Assembly: GCA_049684915.1 (NCBI GenBank)
Contig: JBAVGO010000133.1
Coordinates: 1 to 28,985 of the forward strand
DNA length: 28,985 nt
Source: GWB2-37-7 sp049684915
GTDB taxonomy: Bacteria > Bacillota > Clostridia > Lutisporales > Lutisporaceae
Reading direction: 5' to 3'
In this document: positions 22,412 through 28,985 of the stretch, piece after piece
Position numbering within the stretch: position 1 is the stretch's first letter
How the letters are laid out: the number at the start of each line of letters is the position of its first letter
Program-made: the position numbers and the translations under genes
The notes under the pieces: generated by a model
What the model saw: the letters and a program-made list of their open reading frames with translations, nothing else
Told to the model about the DNA's origin: nothing
Database searches by the model: none

Positions 22412-24313
22412 TTACTGACCTTTTGCTATTCTTTCACACAGTTCATTTAGATATATCCATCTCTCCATTTTTTCTTCCAATTGCTTTTCTAGATCTTCTT
22501 TTTCTTTCATTAGCTGCTGCAACAGCATATAGTCGGTAGCTGCTGCTTTTATTTTTACATCTATATCAGAAATCTGCTCCTCTAAAAAAGTAATCATATC
22601 ATCTATTTGCTCATATTCCTTCTGCTCTTTATATGAAAATTTCAAAGGTCGATTTTTTACCCTGTCCTCAGTATTATTGCTTTCTAAATTGTTATCTTTG
22701 CTTTTCTTATCCTCTTTTGAACTGCTTTCTTTATTTGTAAGGTCACTCTCTTTAAAATCAGAGTAGTTACCAGTGAATTGAGTTATTATTCCATTATCTT
22801 CAAAGACAAATATCTTATCTGTAACCTTATCTATGAAATATCTATCATGTGATACTGCTATTACAGCTCCGAGGAAATTTTCAATATAATCTTCCAAGAC
22901 ATTAAGTGTCTCTATATCCAAGTCATTAGTCGGTTCATCTAGAAGTAGTATATTTGGTGCCTCCATCAGCACTCTGAGTAGATGCAGTCTCCTTTTCTCC
23001 CCCCCTGAAAGCTTTGATATCGGGGTCCATTGAGAGCCTGGATCAAACAAGAACCTTTCTAGCATTTGCGAAGCACTTATTTTTTCTCCCTCTGCTGTAG
23101 TTAAAAACTCAGCACCTTCCTTAATGTACTCTATTACTCTAAGCTTTTCATCCATATGATAGGATTCTTGTGAAAACAACCCTATCTTTACAGTTTCTCC
23201 TATTTCAATGCTTCCTGCATCTGGCTGCATAGTACCTGCTATGATATTCACAAGTGTTGACTTGCCGCTTCCGTTCGGACCGATGATACCTACTCTATCA
23301 TTTCTCAAAACAATATAACTGAAGTCATCTATGACCTTCTTTGTATCAAAAGCTTTACTTACATGCTCCAGCTCAATAATCTTTTTCCCCAATCGGCTGC
23401 TGCCAACTGATATATCCAGCTTTTCATCCTCTAGCTCAGTAATCTTTTCACTTAGCTTATCAAAACGGTCAATCCTAGCTTTTTGTTTTGTTGTACGTGC
23501 CTTAGCACCCTTTCTTATCCATGCCAGCTCTTTCTTTAGAAGTCCTTGCCTTTTTTTCTCGCTGGAGGCGTCCCGCTCTTCTCTCTCCAGCTTCTTTTCT
23601 AAAAAGCTGCTATAGTTGCCTTTATACAAGTACAGATTACCTCTTTCTACCTCAAGAATTTCATTTACTACTCTATCAAGAAAGTATCTATCATGAGTTA
23701 TCATCAGTAATGCACCTTTTCTCTTATTTAGAAATTCCTCCAGCCAATCAATAGTAGTATTGTCAAGATGGTTGGTCGGCTCATCCAGAATCAGCAAATC
23801 CGAGGGATTTATCAAGGCCGAGGCTAACATAATTCTTTTTTTCTGCCCCCCTGATAAAGTGCTTATTTTTGCTTCAAAATCTTCTACTCCAAGCTTAGTC
23901 AGTACGCCTTTTGCCTCACTTTCCATGTTCCAAGCATTCATAGTATCCATTTCAGTATTTAGCTTCATTAGCTTCTCTGGTGAGGTATTAGGGCATCGAA
24001 CTGACTGTTCATAATCTCTAATCAGCCTCATAATAGCAGAATTGCCCTTAAAAACCTGCTCCAACACTGTAGCTTCGTTATCAAAGTATGGATTTTGCGA
24101 TAGATACTCTACCCTTACTGCATTGCCCTTTATTAGCCTTCCTTCATCAGACTGCTCCACTCCTGCTATTATTTTAAGAAGTGTGCTCTTACCCACACCG
24201 TTTATACCGATTACCCCTATTTTATCCCCTTCATTGATTCCGAGATTTATATTATCAAGCAGCTTTTTCTCGCTATATGCTTTTGATATATTTTCTATAC
24301 TTATTAAATTCAT
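22412..24313 (-). CDS. ABC-F family ATPase, Uup-type
   Basis: This 633-residue soluble protein has two ABC ATPase domains and no membrane domain. Domain 1 has Walker A GINGVGKST (36-44), signature LSGGQKKR and Walker B LLILDEPTNHLD. Domain 2 has GPNGSGKST, LSGGEKRR and ILLLDEPTNDLD. The linker between them (residues about 240-310, rich in KKLEREERD and ARTTKQKAR) is the ABC-F interdomain arm that reaches into the ribosome. The last 70 residues (DDMITFLEEQISDID onward) form the C-terminal coiled coil typical of Uup. Uup-like proteins act on translating ribosomes and influence DNA integrity. Antibiotic-resistance ABC-F proteins also have long arms, but this layout fits Uup better. The ATG follows GAGAGGG. 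Monocistronic. Confidence 0.92.
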   Translation of the reverse strand: MNLISIENISKAYSEKKLLDNINLGINEGDKIGVIGINGVGKSTLLKIIAGVEQSDEGRLIKGNAVRVEYLSQNPYFDNEATVLEQVFKGNSAIMRLIRDYEQSVRCPNTSPEKLMKLNTEMDTMNAWNMESEAKGVLTKLGVEDFEAKISTLSGGQKKRIMLASALINPSDLLILDEPTNHLDNTTIDWLEEFLNKRKGALLMITHDRYFLDRVVNEILEVERGNLYLYKGNYSSFLEKKLEREERDASSEKKRQGLLKKELAWIRKGAKARTTKQKARIDRFDKLSEKITELEDEKLDISVGSSRLGKKIIELEHVSKAFDTKKVIDDFSYIVLRNDRVGIIGPNGSGKSTLVNIIAGTMQPDAGSIEIGETVKIGLFSQESYHMDEKLRVIEYIKEGAEFLTTAEGEKISASQMLERFLFDPGSQWTPISKLSGGEKRRLHLLRVLMEAPNILLLDEPTNDLDIETLNVLEDYIENFLGAVIAVSHDRYFIDKVTDKIFVFEDNGIITQFTGNYSDFKESDLTNKESSSKEDKKSKDNNLESNNTEDRVKNRPLKFSYKEQKEYEQIDDMITFLEEQISDIDVKIKAAATDYMLLQQLMKEKEDLEKQLEEKMERWIYLNELCERIAKGQ

Positions 24314-24378
24314 CTTGTTCCCTCTCTTAACCTATATATGTATTGCTTAAATTGCTTAACTAAGGACTTAAAATAAAG

Positions 24379-24422
24379 AGCCCTTCCAGCAATATTATAA
24401 TCCTAATACTACCAGAAGGGCT
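24379..24422 (-). terminator. Long-stem terminator after phospholipase C-like gene
   Basis: On the minus strand AGCCCTTC pairs with GAAGGGCT, and inside it GTAGTATTA pairs with TAATATTGC through two G-U wobbles, leaving a 6-base loop. The wobbles work only in minus-strand RNA (they become A-C mismatches on the other strand), which assigns the terminator to the 24467 gene. A T-rich tail follows. Confidence 0.75.
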
Positions 24423-24466
24423 TATCTATTACAATATTCAACTAAGCTATGACAGTGCTAATTCTT

Positions 24467-25219
24467 CTATTCACATTTTGATCCTCCTTTTTTACATTCT
24501 AATGTAGCCTGTTTAAAATCTATATCATGTATCTTAATATAATAGTTCATTAGACAACCTGCTGTGGTGCGCTGTGCCATATGAAAGGTGTTGTTAGCTA
24601 TTTTAACGTATTTCTCCGTATAATCCTTAATTAATGAATATCTATTGCAAATCTGTATGGCATGTTTTGAGTTATGAGGAATATACTTATTGGCACTGTC
24701 TAAATAGGTGCCACTCTCCTTAATAGAATAATTTTCAAAATTATCATGCACCTTAATAATCCACTGCTCATAGCTTCTATGACTCTTCAATAGATTTATG
24801 CTGCCATGCTGAGGGATTGTTGAGTCCTGTATGAGATGCAATGCTGCACCAAGATAAAACATCGCTTTATCATAGTCACCGCAATCCCAGTGTACCAAGG
24901 CATGACAGTAATAACGCTCAAATCGTTGCCTAGAGGATTTACAGCCATATAAACCTTTTTGAGTATAAGGATTATAAAAATGCTCTCTGCTCTTAAAATC
25001 CTGATCTGCCCATACTACACCTTCGTTTAATTTGTCTATATGCTTTGCATAGAACTCGTAGGCATCAAGATGACCATCATTCTTCAGTATTTCAAGTGAT
25101 TGATTATTTATAAATACATGAACCTCGCAAATGGTCTTAATAAATAATTTCTTGATAGGTTTTATAAACCATAATAAGGTTTTAAAAGCTTTTCCGTATG
25201 CTTTTTCTACAGTGTTCAT
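24467..25219 (-). CDS. Zinc-dependent phospholipase C family protein, no signal peptide
   Basis: This 250-residue protein carries the ligand set of bacterial zinc-metallophospholipases C (Clostridium perfringens alpha-toxin N-domain). The equivalents are His34 (HVFINNQSLEIL), an Asp in WADQDF (72-74), His80 (EHFYNP), His128 and Asp132 (ALHLIQDSTIPQH), His138, His147 and Glu151 (HRSYE, the HxxxE pair). In secreted enzymes the mature N-terminal Trp also binds zinc. Here about 30 residues precede the first His, without a standard signal peptide, only a mixed basic/hydrophobic stretch (KTLLWFIKPIKKLFIK). It lacks the C-terminal C2-like membrane domain of alpha-toxin. Secretion, activity and substrate are therefore uncertain. 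The ATG at 25219 has TAGGAG upstream. A 151-bp structured element lies 77 bases upstream. Confidence 0.83.
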   Translation of the reverse strand: MNTVEKAYGKAFKTLLWFIKPIKKLFIKTICEVHVFINNQSLEILKNDGHLDAYEFYAKHIDKLNEGVVWADQDFKSREHFYNPYTQKGLYGCKSSRQRFERYYCHALVHWDCGDYDKAMFYLGAALHLIQDSTIPQHGSINLLKSHRSYEQWIIKVHDNFENYSIKESGTYLDSANKYIPHNSKHAIQICNRYSLIKDYTEKYVKIANNTFHMAQRTTAGCLMNYYIKIHDIDFKQATLECKKGGSKCE

Positions 25220-25296
25220 GGCTTCAACTCCTATTTATCTATTACTTTTAATCTATTTTATTAAATATTCTTACAAGTATAAATTAATACTATATT

Positions 25297-25447
25297 TATA
25301 TAGAACACACAAATTAATTAGTAACAAAATACATGACCTATTTTCATGTATTTTACGTAAATCAATGAAATTTGTGTGTTCTATAAACATAAGAAAACAT
25401 ATCGCACTATTTTATAAATGTAAAATGTTTAGTGCGATATATATAGT
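25297..25447. repeat. 151-bp three-hairpin intergenic element, copy B
   Basis: This is the second copy of the element at 3705-3855, in the same orientation and exactly the same length. The outer stem is 17 bp (25299-25315 with 25369-25385) and carries A25307-T25377 where copy A has T-A. The inner 11-bp hairpin is identical. The third hairpin keeps the ATATCGCACTA/TAGTGCGATAT core (11 bp). The 14 differences fall mainly in the linker between hairpins (5), the loops and unpaired flanks. It lies in the 412-base gap between the divergent phospholipase C-like and M29 genes. The rest of that gap holds the promoter and palindrome below. Confidence 0.85.
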
Positions 25448-25513
25448 TTGTATCTTTATAAAAAATTTTATGATATAACTTTTGTATTCGCTATATAGAT
25501 GTATACAATCGAC

Positions 25514-25542
25514 TTTACAATATTTTTCTTAATGAGTATAAT
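25514..25542 (+). promoter_or_regulatory. Sigma-A type promoter for the M29 aminopeptidase pair
   Basis: TTTACA (25514-25519), a 17-base spacer and a perfect TATAAT (25537-25542). The start would be near 25549, inside the left arm of a 54-bp palindrome, giving a leader of about 83 bases that opens with a strong hairpin. Confidence 0.7.
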
Positions 25543-25591
25543 TACTTGTGTAAGCGTTACATAAGTATGTAACGCTTACACAAGTAATTAT
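25538..25591. promoter_or_regulatory. 54-bp perfect palindrome over -10 box and start site
   Basis: Two exactly complementary 26-base arms (left arm ATAATTACTTGTGTAAGCG... ) meet at a central AG (25564-25565). It overlaps the -10 box and the predicted start of the M29 transcript, an ideal place for a repressor site. In RNA it would form a near-terminal hairpin. Each arm contains TGTAAGCGTTACA, close to but not matching the CcpA cre consensus. Function unknown. Confidence 0.75.
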
Positions 25592-25631
25592 TTAATCATA
25601 TATCCTAAAATATTATCTGCGAGGTGAAAAC

Positions 25632-26747
25632 ATGAAAGACCCAAGAATCAGCAAATTAGCTAAAAACCTTCTTACTCACTCTGTCAGACTTCAACCTGGT
25701 GAAAATCTTTTAATTGAAATGTATGATGATGGCGAAGAACTTGCAGCAGAGCTTATAAAAGAGTCCTATAAACTTGGAGGAAATCCTTTTCTAACAGTTA
25801 AAAACAAGACCCTACAAAGACAGCTTATGTTGAACTGCAATGAAGAACAAGTGACTAATATCGCTGAGTTTGAAAAAAATCGGATGAAAAATATGCAAGC
25901 CTACATACAAATAGCAGGTCCTAGAAATTCTTCCGCATATTCAGATATTCCTTCAGAAAAGATGTCTATTTACCAAAAATTTGTTTCAAAGGGTGTTCAT
26001 CTTGATCTTAGAATACCAAATACTAAATGGGCTATACTAAAGTATCCTAATTCTGCGTTTGCTCAAATGGCAAACATGAGTACAGAAAAATTTGAAGAAT
26101 TCTACTTCGATGTATGTACTCTTGATTATGCAAAAATGGATAACGCTATGGTACCATTAGTTGAAATCATGGAAAAAACCGACAAAGTTAGGATTAAGGG
26201 CGTTGGAACTGACCTTTCCTTCTCAATTAAAGGTTTACCTGCAATAAAATGTGCTGGCGAGGTTAATATCCCTGATGGAGAAGTATTCACTGCTCCAATC
26301 AAAAACACAGTAAACGGATACATCACATACAATACTCCAGCAGAATATTTAGGCTTTACATATGAAAACATCAGACTTGAGTTTAAGGATGGAAAAATAG
26401 TAAAAGCTACAGCTAATGATACTGAAAGAATCAATTCTGTATTTAATACCGATGATGGTGCAAGATATGTTGGAGAATTCGCTATCGGCGTTAATCCATA
26501 TATATTAAAGCCGATGAAGGATACTTTGTTTGATGAAAAAATAATGGGCAGCATTCACTTTACTCCAGGAAATTCCTATGATCAATGTGATAACGGAAAC
26601 AAATCAGCTATACACTGGGATCTAGTATATATTCAAACTCCTGAATTCGGTGGCGGAGAAATTTGGTTTGACGATACATTAATCAGAAAAGATGGTGTGT
26701 TTGTATTAGATTCCCTAAAAGTATTAAATCCAGAAAACCTAAAGTAA
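25632..26747 (+). CDS. M29 family aminopeptidase (first of tandem pair)
   Basis: This 371-residue metallo-aminopeptidase is of the thermophilic-aminopeptidase (AmpS/AmpT, PepS) family, cytoplasmic enzymes that remove N-terminal residues using two metal ions. Family landmarks include ECG-like KCAGEVNIPDGEVFTAP, GARYVGEFAIGVNP (Glu ligand), GSIHFTPGNSYD (His ligand) and SAIHWDLV (His and Asp). The last of these ends in the usual GGGEIWFDDTLIRKDGVF. The ATG follows GAGGTG about 7 bases upstream. A promoter and 54-bp palindrome precede it, and a paralogous gene follows 21 bases later with no terminator between, so the two form an operon. Length is slightly shorter than the 410 residues common in the family. 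Confidence 0.94.
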   Translation: MKDPRISKLAKNLLTHSVRLQPGENLLIEMYDDGEELAAELIKESYKLGGNPFLTVKNKTLQRQLMLNCNEEQVTNIAEFEKNRMKNMQAYIQIAGPRNSSAYSDIPSEKMSIYQKFVSKGVHLDLRIPNTKWAILKYPNSAFAQMANMSTEKFEEFYFDVCTLDYAKMDNAMVPLVEIMEKTDKVRIKGVGTDLSFSIKGLPAIKCAGEVNIPDGEVFTAPIKNTVNGYITYNTPAEYLGFTYENIRLEFKDGKIVKATANDTERINSVFNTDDGARYVGEFAIGVNPYILKPMKDTLFDEKIMGSIHFTPGNSYDQCDNGNKSAIHWDLVYIQTPEFGGGEIWFDDTLIRKDGVFVLDSLKVLNPENLK

Positions 26748-26768
26748 AATTTAAGGAGGCAATTTATA

Positions 26769-27884
26769 ATGAAAGACCCTAGAATAGACATAATGGCAAA
26801 AAACCTTATCCATTATTCCGTAAATCTTCAACCAGGTGAGAATCTTCTAATTGAAAAATATGATTCTGGAGATGAGCTGGTTGATGCATTAATAAAGGAA
26901 GCCTACGCAATAGGAGCTAATCCATTCCTGTCAGTAAAAAATAGAGACTTGATGAGAGAGATACTCCTTGGTTGTAATGAAAAGCAGATAGCTTTAGCTG
27001 CGGAATTTGAAGCAGAAAGAATGAGAAATATGCAGGCTTATATTGGTATAAGAGGTCCAAAGAATACTTCTGACTGGGCTGATGTACCTAGTGATAAAAT
27101 GAACATATACCAAAAACATTGGTTCAAAAAGGTACACTCTGAAATAAGAGTACCAAATACTAAGTGGTGCGTTATGAGATATCCAAACCACGCAATGGCT
27201 CAAATGGCAAATATGAGCACAGAGAAGTTTGAGGACTTCTACTTCAACGTATGCACTTTGGATTATGCAAAGATGGGCGAAGCAATGACTCCATTAGTTG
27301 AACTTATGGAGAAGACAGATAAAGTTCATATCAAGTGTGTTGGAACTGACCTTACCTTCTCAATTAAAGGCTTACCTGCAATAAGGTGTGCCGGCGAAGC
27401 TAATATACCTGATGGAGAGGTTTACTCAGCTCCTGTTAAAACTTCAGTAAACGGTTATATCACTTATAATACACCTGCAGAGTATCAAGGCTTTACTTAT
27501 GAAAACATAAGACTTGAATTCAAAGATGGCAAAATTGTAAATGCTACAGCCAATAATACTGAAAGAATCAATGAAGTGTTCAATACCGATGATGGTGCAA
27601 GATATGTTGGTGAATTTGCAATAGGCGTTAATCCCTATATATTAAAGGCAATGAAGGACACTTTGTTTGACGAGAAGATAATGGGCAGCTTCCACTTTAC
27701 TCCTGGTAATTCCTATGACGAATGTGACAATAGCAACAAATCAGCTATACATTGGGATTTAGTTTGTATACAAACACCTGAGTACGGCGGTGGAGAAATC
27801 TGGTTTGATGATATACTAATAAGAAAAGATGGTATGTTTGTACTAGATTCCTTGAAGGTTTTGAACCCAGAGAACTTAAAGTAA
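26769..27884 (+). CDS. M29 family aminopeptidase (second of tandem pair)
   Basis: This 371-residue protein is a paralogue of the preceding one: same length, with the same metal-ligand segments GARYVGEFAIGVNP, GSFHFTPGNSYD and SAIHWDLV. By eye about three quarters of residues are identical, with the C-terminal half nearly so and the differences concentrated in the first 150 residues. There the substrate-facing parts differ, for example RNSSAYSDIPSEK in the first and KNTSDWADVPSDK here. The ATG follows AAGGAGG 8 bases upstream. It probably arose by tandem duplication and is transcribed with its partner, ending at a terminator. Whether the two differ in specificity or form mixed dimers is unknown. 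Confidence 0.94.
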   Translation: MKDPRIDIMAKNLIHYSVNLQPGENLLIEKYDSGDELVDALIKEAYAIGANPFLSVKNRDLMREILLGCNEKQIALAAEFEAERMRNMQAYIGIRGPKNTSDWADVPSDKMNIYQKHWFKKVHSEIRVPNTKWCVMRYPNHAMAQMANMSTEKFEDFYFNVCTLDYAKMGEAMTPLVELMEKTDKVHIKCVGTDLTFSIKGLPAIRCAGEANIPDGEVYSAPVKTSVNGYITYNTPAEYQGFTYENIRLEFKDGKIVNATANNTERINEVFNTDDGARYVGEFAIGVNPYILKAMKDTLFDEKIMGSFHFTPGNSYDECDNSNKSAIHWDLVCIQTPEYGGGEIWFDDILIRKDGMFVLDSLKVLNPENLK

Positions 27885-27897
27885 CAAAGCTATTATG

Positions 27898-27925
27898 AAA
27901 GCACGGCTTACCACCGTGCTTTTTT
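27898..27925 (+). terminator. Terminator after M29 pair
   Basis: AAAGCACGG (27898-27906) pairs with CCGTGCTTT (27914-27922) and is followed by TTT. The loop is 7 bases. It lies 14 bases after the stop codon. Confidence 0.88.
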
Positions 27926-27957
27926 GTGTCCTAGTCCCTCTAGTTTTACTCAAACAC

Positions 27958-27986
27958 TTGAACTATATAGCATATAGGTTTATAAT
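27958..27986 (+). promoter_or_regulatory. Sigma-A type promoter for speD
   Basis: TTGAAC (27958-27963), a 17-base spacer and a perfect TATAAT (27981-27986). The start would be near 27993, giving a 55-base leader. Confidence 0.72.
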
Positions 27987-28000
27987 TGTAAAAGCAGAAT

Positions 28001-28016
28001 AATGTATTAATACATT
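28001..28016. promoter_or_regulatory. 16-bp palindrome in the speD leader
   Basis: AATGTATTAATACATT is a perfect 16-bp palindrome beginning about 8 bases after the predicted transcription start. It could be an operator; it is AT-rich, so chance is possible. Confidence 0.4.
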
Positions 28017-28047
28017 TTGTGTTTATTACTCACACGAGGAGGCTAAA

Positions 28048-28866
28048 ATGGAAATAAAGAATATCGAAAAATTACAACTTTATGGATTTAATAATCTAAC
28101 AAAAACATTAAGCTTCAATATGTATGATATATGCTATGCAAAAATCCTAGAGGATCGCAAGGGCTATATTGAATATATTGATGAACAATACAATGCCGAT
28201 AGATTAACTAATATCCTTACAAGTGTTGCAAATATTATAGGTGCAAATATACTAAACATAGCAAAACAGGACTACGATCCCCAGGGTGCCAGTGTCACAA
28301 TGCTGATTTCTGAAGAGGGTGCCCATGAAGATGTTATACAAAATCCTCATGATACAGAAACCCCAGGGCCAACGCCAGATGCAGTAGTTGCCCATTTGGA
28401 TAAAAGTCATATAACAGTTCATACTTATCCAGAAAGCCATCCCGATGATGGTATAAGCACATTTAGAGCTGACATAGATGTTTCTACATGTGGCATGATT
28501 TCTCCACTTAAAGCTTTAAATTATCTGATTCACAGCTTTGACTCAGATATTATGACCATGGATTATAGAGTAAGAGGCTTTACAAGAGATGTCAACGGTA
28601 AAAAGTTCTTCATAGATCATAAGATAAATTCTATACAAAATTATATATCAACTGATATAAAGGATAGATTTCAAATGATAGATGTAAATGTATATCAAGA
28701 GAATATCTTCCACACCAAGATGATTCTAAAGGAATTTGATCTAAATAATTATCTTTTTGGAATCACTAAAAAAGATCTTCTTTCCGGTGAAAAGAAGAAA
28801 ATCAAGCAAAAGCTTAAAAAAGAAATGTCCGAGATATTTTACGGTAAAAATGTTACAAAGGTATGA
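28048..28866 (+). CDS. speD: S-adenosylmethionine decarboxylase proenzyme (SpeD, E. coli-type)
   Basis: This 272-residue pyruvoyl enzyme makes decarboxylated SAM, the aminopropyl donor for spermidine synthesis. The self-cleavage site is DKSHITVHTYPE: the chain is cut before Ser120, which becomes the pyruvoyl group. The length and motif order match the long class 1A (E. coli-like) form rather than the short form of about 125 residues found in Bacillus. STCGMISPLKALNYLI, containing the catalytic cysteine segment, and FTRDVNGKKFFIDHKINSI are also present. The ATG follows GAGGAGG. It has its own promoter and terminator. No spermidine synthase or arginine/ornithine decarboxylase gene is seen in the window. 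Confidence 0.96.
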   Translation: MEIKNIEKLQLYGFNNLTKTLSFNMYDICYAKILEDRKGYIEYIDEQYNADRLTNILTSVANIIGANILNIAKQDYDPQGASVTMLISEEGAHEDVIQNPHDTETPGPTPDAVVAHLDKSHITVHTYPESHPDDGISTFRADIDVSTCGMISPLKALNYLIHSFDSDIMTMDYRVRGFTRDVNGKKFFIDHKINSIQNYISTDIKDRFQMIDVNVYQENIFHTKMILKEFDLNNYLFGITKKDLLSGEKKKIKQKLKKEMSEIFYGKNVTKV

Positions 28867-28869
28867 TAT

Positions 28870-28900
28870 AAGCCTCCTGATCTAATTCAGGAGGCTTTTT
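28870..28900 (+). terminator. Terminator after speD
   Basis: AGCCTCCTGA (28871-28880) pairs with TCAGGAGGCT (28887-28896) around a 6-base loop, followed by TTTT. A clear Rho-independent terminator. Confidence 0.9.
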
Positions 28901-28912
28901 GTAGCTAATACA

Positions 28913-28984
28913 TTATATGATTATGCAAACTATACCGCCTTTTGAATCGTTAACAACTTTGTTGAGAGTCAACTGCAGCTTGCC
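28913..28984 (-). CDS. Possible C-terminal end of a convergent gene
   Basis: The minus strand is open from the window edge for 23 codons, reading GKLQLTLNKVVNDSKGGIVCIII and a TAA stop at 28913. The amphipathic composition looks protein-like, and a convergent gene ending before the speD terminator would be natural. I do not recognise it, and an open stretch of this size is easily random. Confidence 0.25.
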   Translation of the reverse strand, partial: GKLQLTLNKVVNDSKGGIVCIII

Positions 28985-28985
28985 C

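Noticed and set aside
25538..25591. CcpA catabolite-repression (cre) site
   Set aside because: TGTAAGCGTTACA is close, but the 13-base spacing and a missing C do not fit the 14-base consensus; kept only as an unknown palindrome.

Overview
The window looks like a chromosomal segment of a low-GC, anaerobic, probably amino-acid/peptide-using member of the Clostridia. The signs are very AT-rich intergenic DNA, strong AGGAGG-type ribosome binding sites, a complete V/A-type ATPase operon in the Enterococcus hirae order, several rubredoxin/ferritin-like small redox proteins, oxygen-sensitive radical SAM enzymes, and many peptidases. No tRNA, rRNA, CRISPR array, prophage or intact insertion sequence was seen.

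Layout. (1) 1-4723: a minus-strand operon reading flavoprotein (FrdA/AprA superfamily), 2x[4Fe-4S] ferredoxin, M42 aminopeptidase and M20 dipeptidase (PepV-like, cut by the window edge). It lies divergent from a GntR/FCD regulator, with a 400-bp structured intergenic region between. (2) 4724-6879: a soluble chemoreceptor with a C-terminal zinc-binding CZB domain, followed by the decayed 3' end of an ISL3-type transposase gene. (3) 6880-10372: a PflX-type radical SAM protein, a rubredoxin too short for most ORF callers, a MocR-type aminotransferase without its DNA-binding domain, a rubredoxin-like two-part protein and a DUF1540 protein. (4) 10385-18864: nine V-ATPase genes on the minus strand, ntpF-I-K-E-C-G-A-B-D. 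The proteolipid keeps the sodium ligands known from E. hirae. (5) 19034-24313: endonuclease III, a DUF4080-type radical SAM protein, a ferritin-like protein and a Uup-type ABC-F ATPase. (6) 24467-28985: a zinc-dependent phospholipase C family protein, a second structured intergenic region, two tandem M29 aminopeptidases, S-adenosylmethionine decarboxylase, and possibly the tail of one more gene.

The most unusual observation is a pair of 151-bp intergenic elements, at 3705-3855 and 25297-25447. They align without gaps (137 of 151 positions identical by hand count). Each can fold into a long outer stem enclosing a small hairpin, followed by a third hairpin. One base pair of the outer stem differs between the copies by a compensatory double change, T-A in one and A-T in the other. 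Both copies sit in divergent promoter regions, in the same orientation relative to the flanking genes, and each is followed by a separate perfect palindrome near the plus-strand promoter. I do not recognise the element. It could be a structured RNA, a regulatory DNA element or a non-autonomous palindromic mobile element.

Functionally, the region joins peptide breakdown (M20, M42, two M29), ion-driven energetics (V-ATPase, probably Na+), and low-oxygen redox protection (rubredoxins, ferritin-like protein). All functional calls rest on recognised motifs in the translations; no database search was possible.
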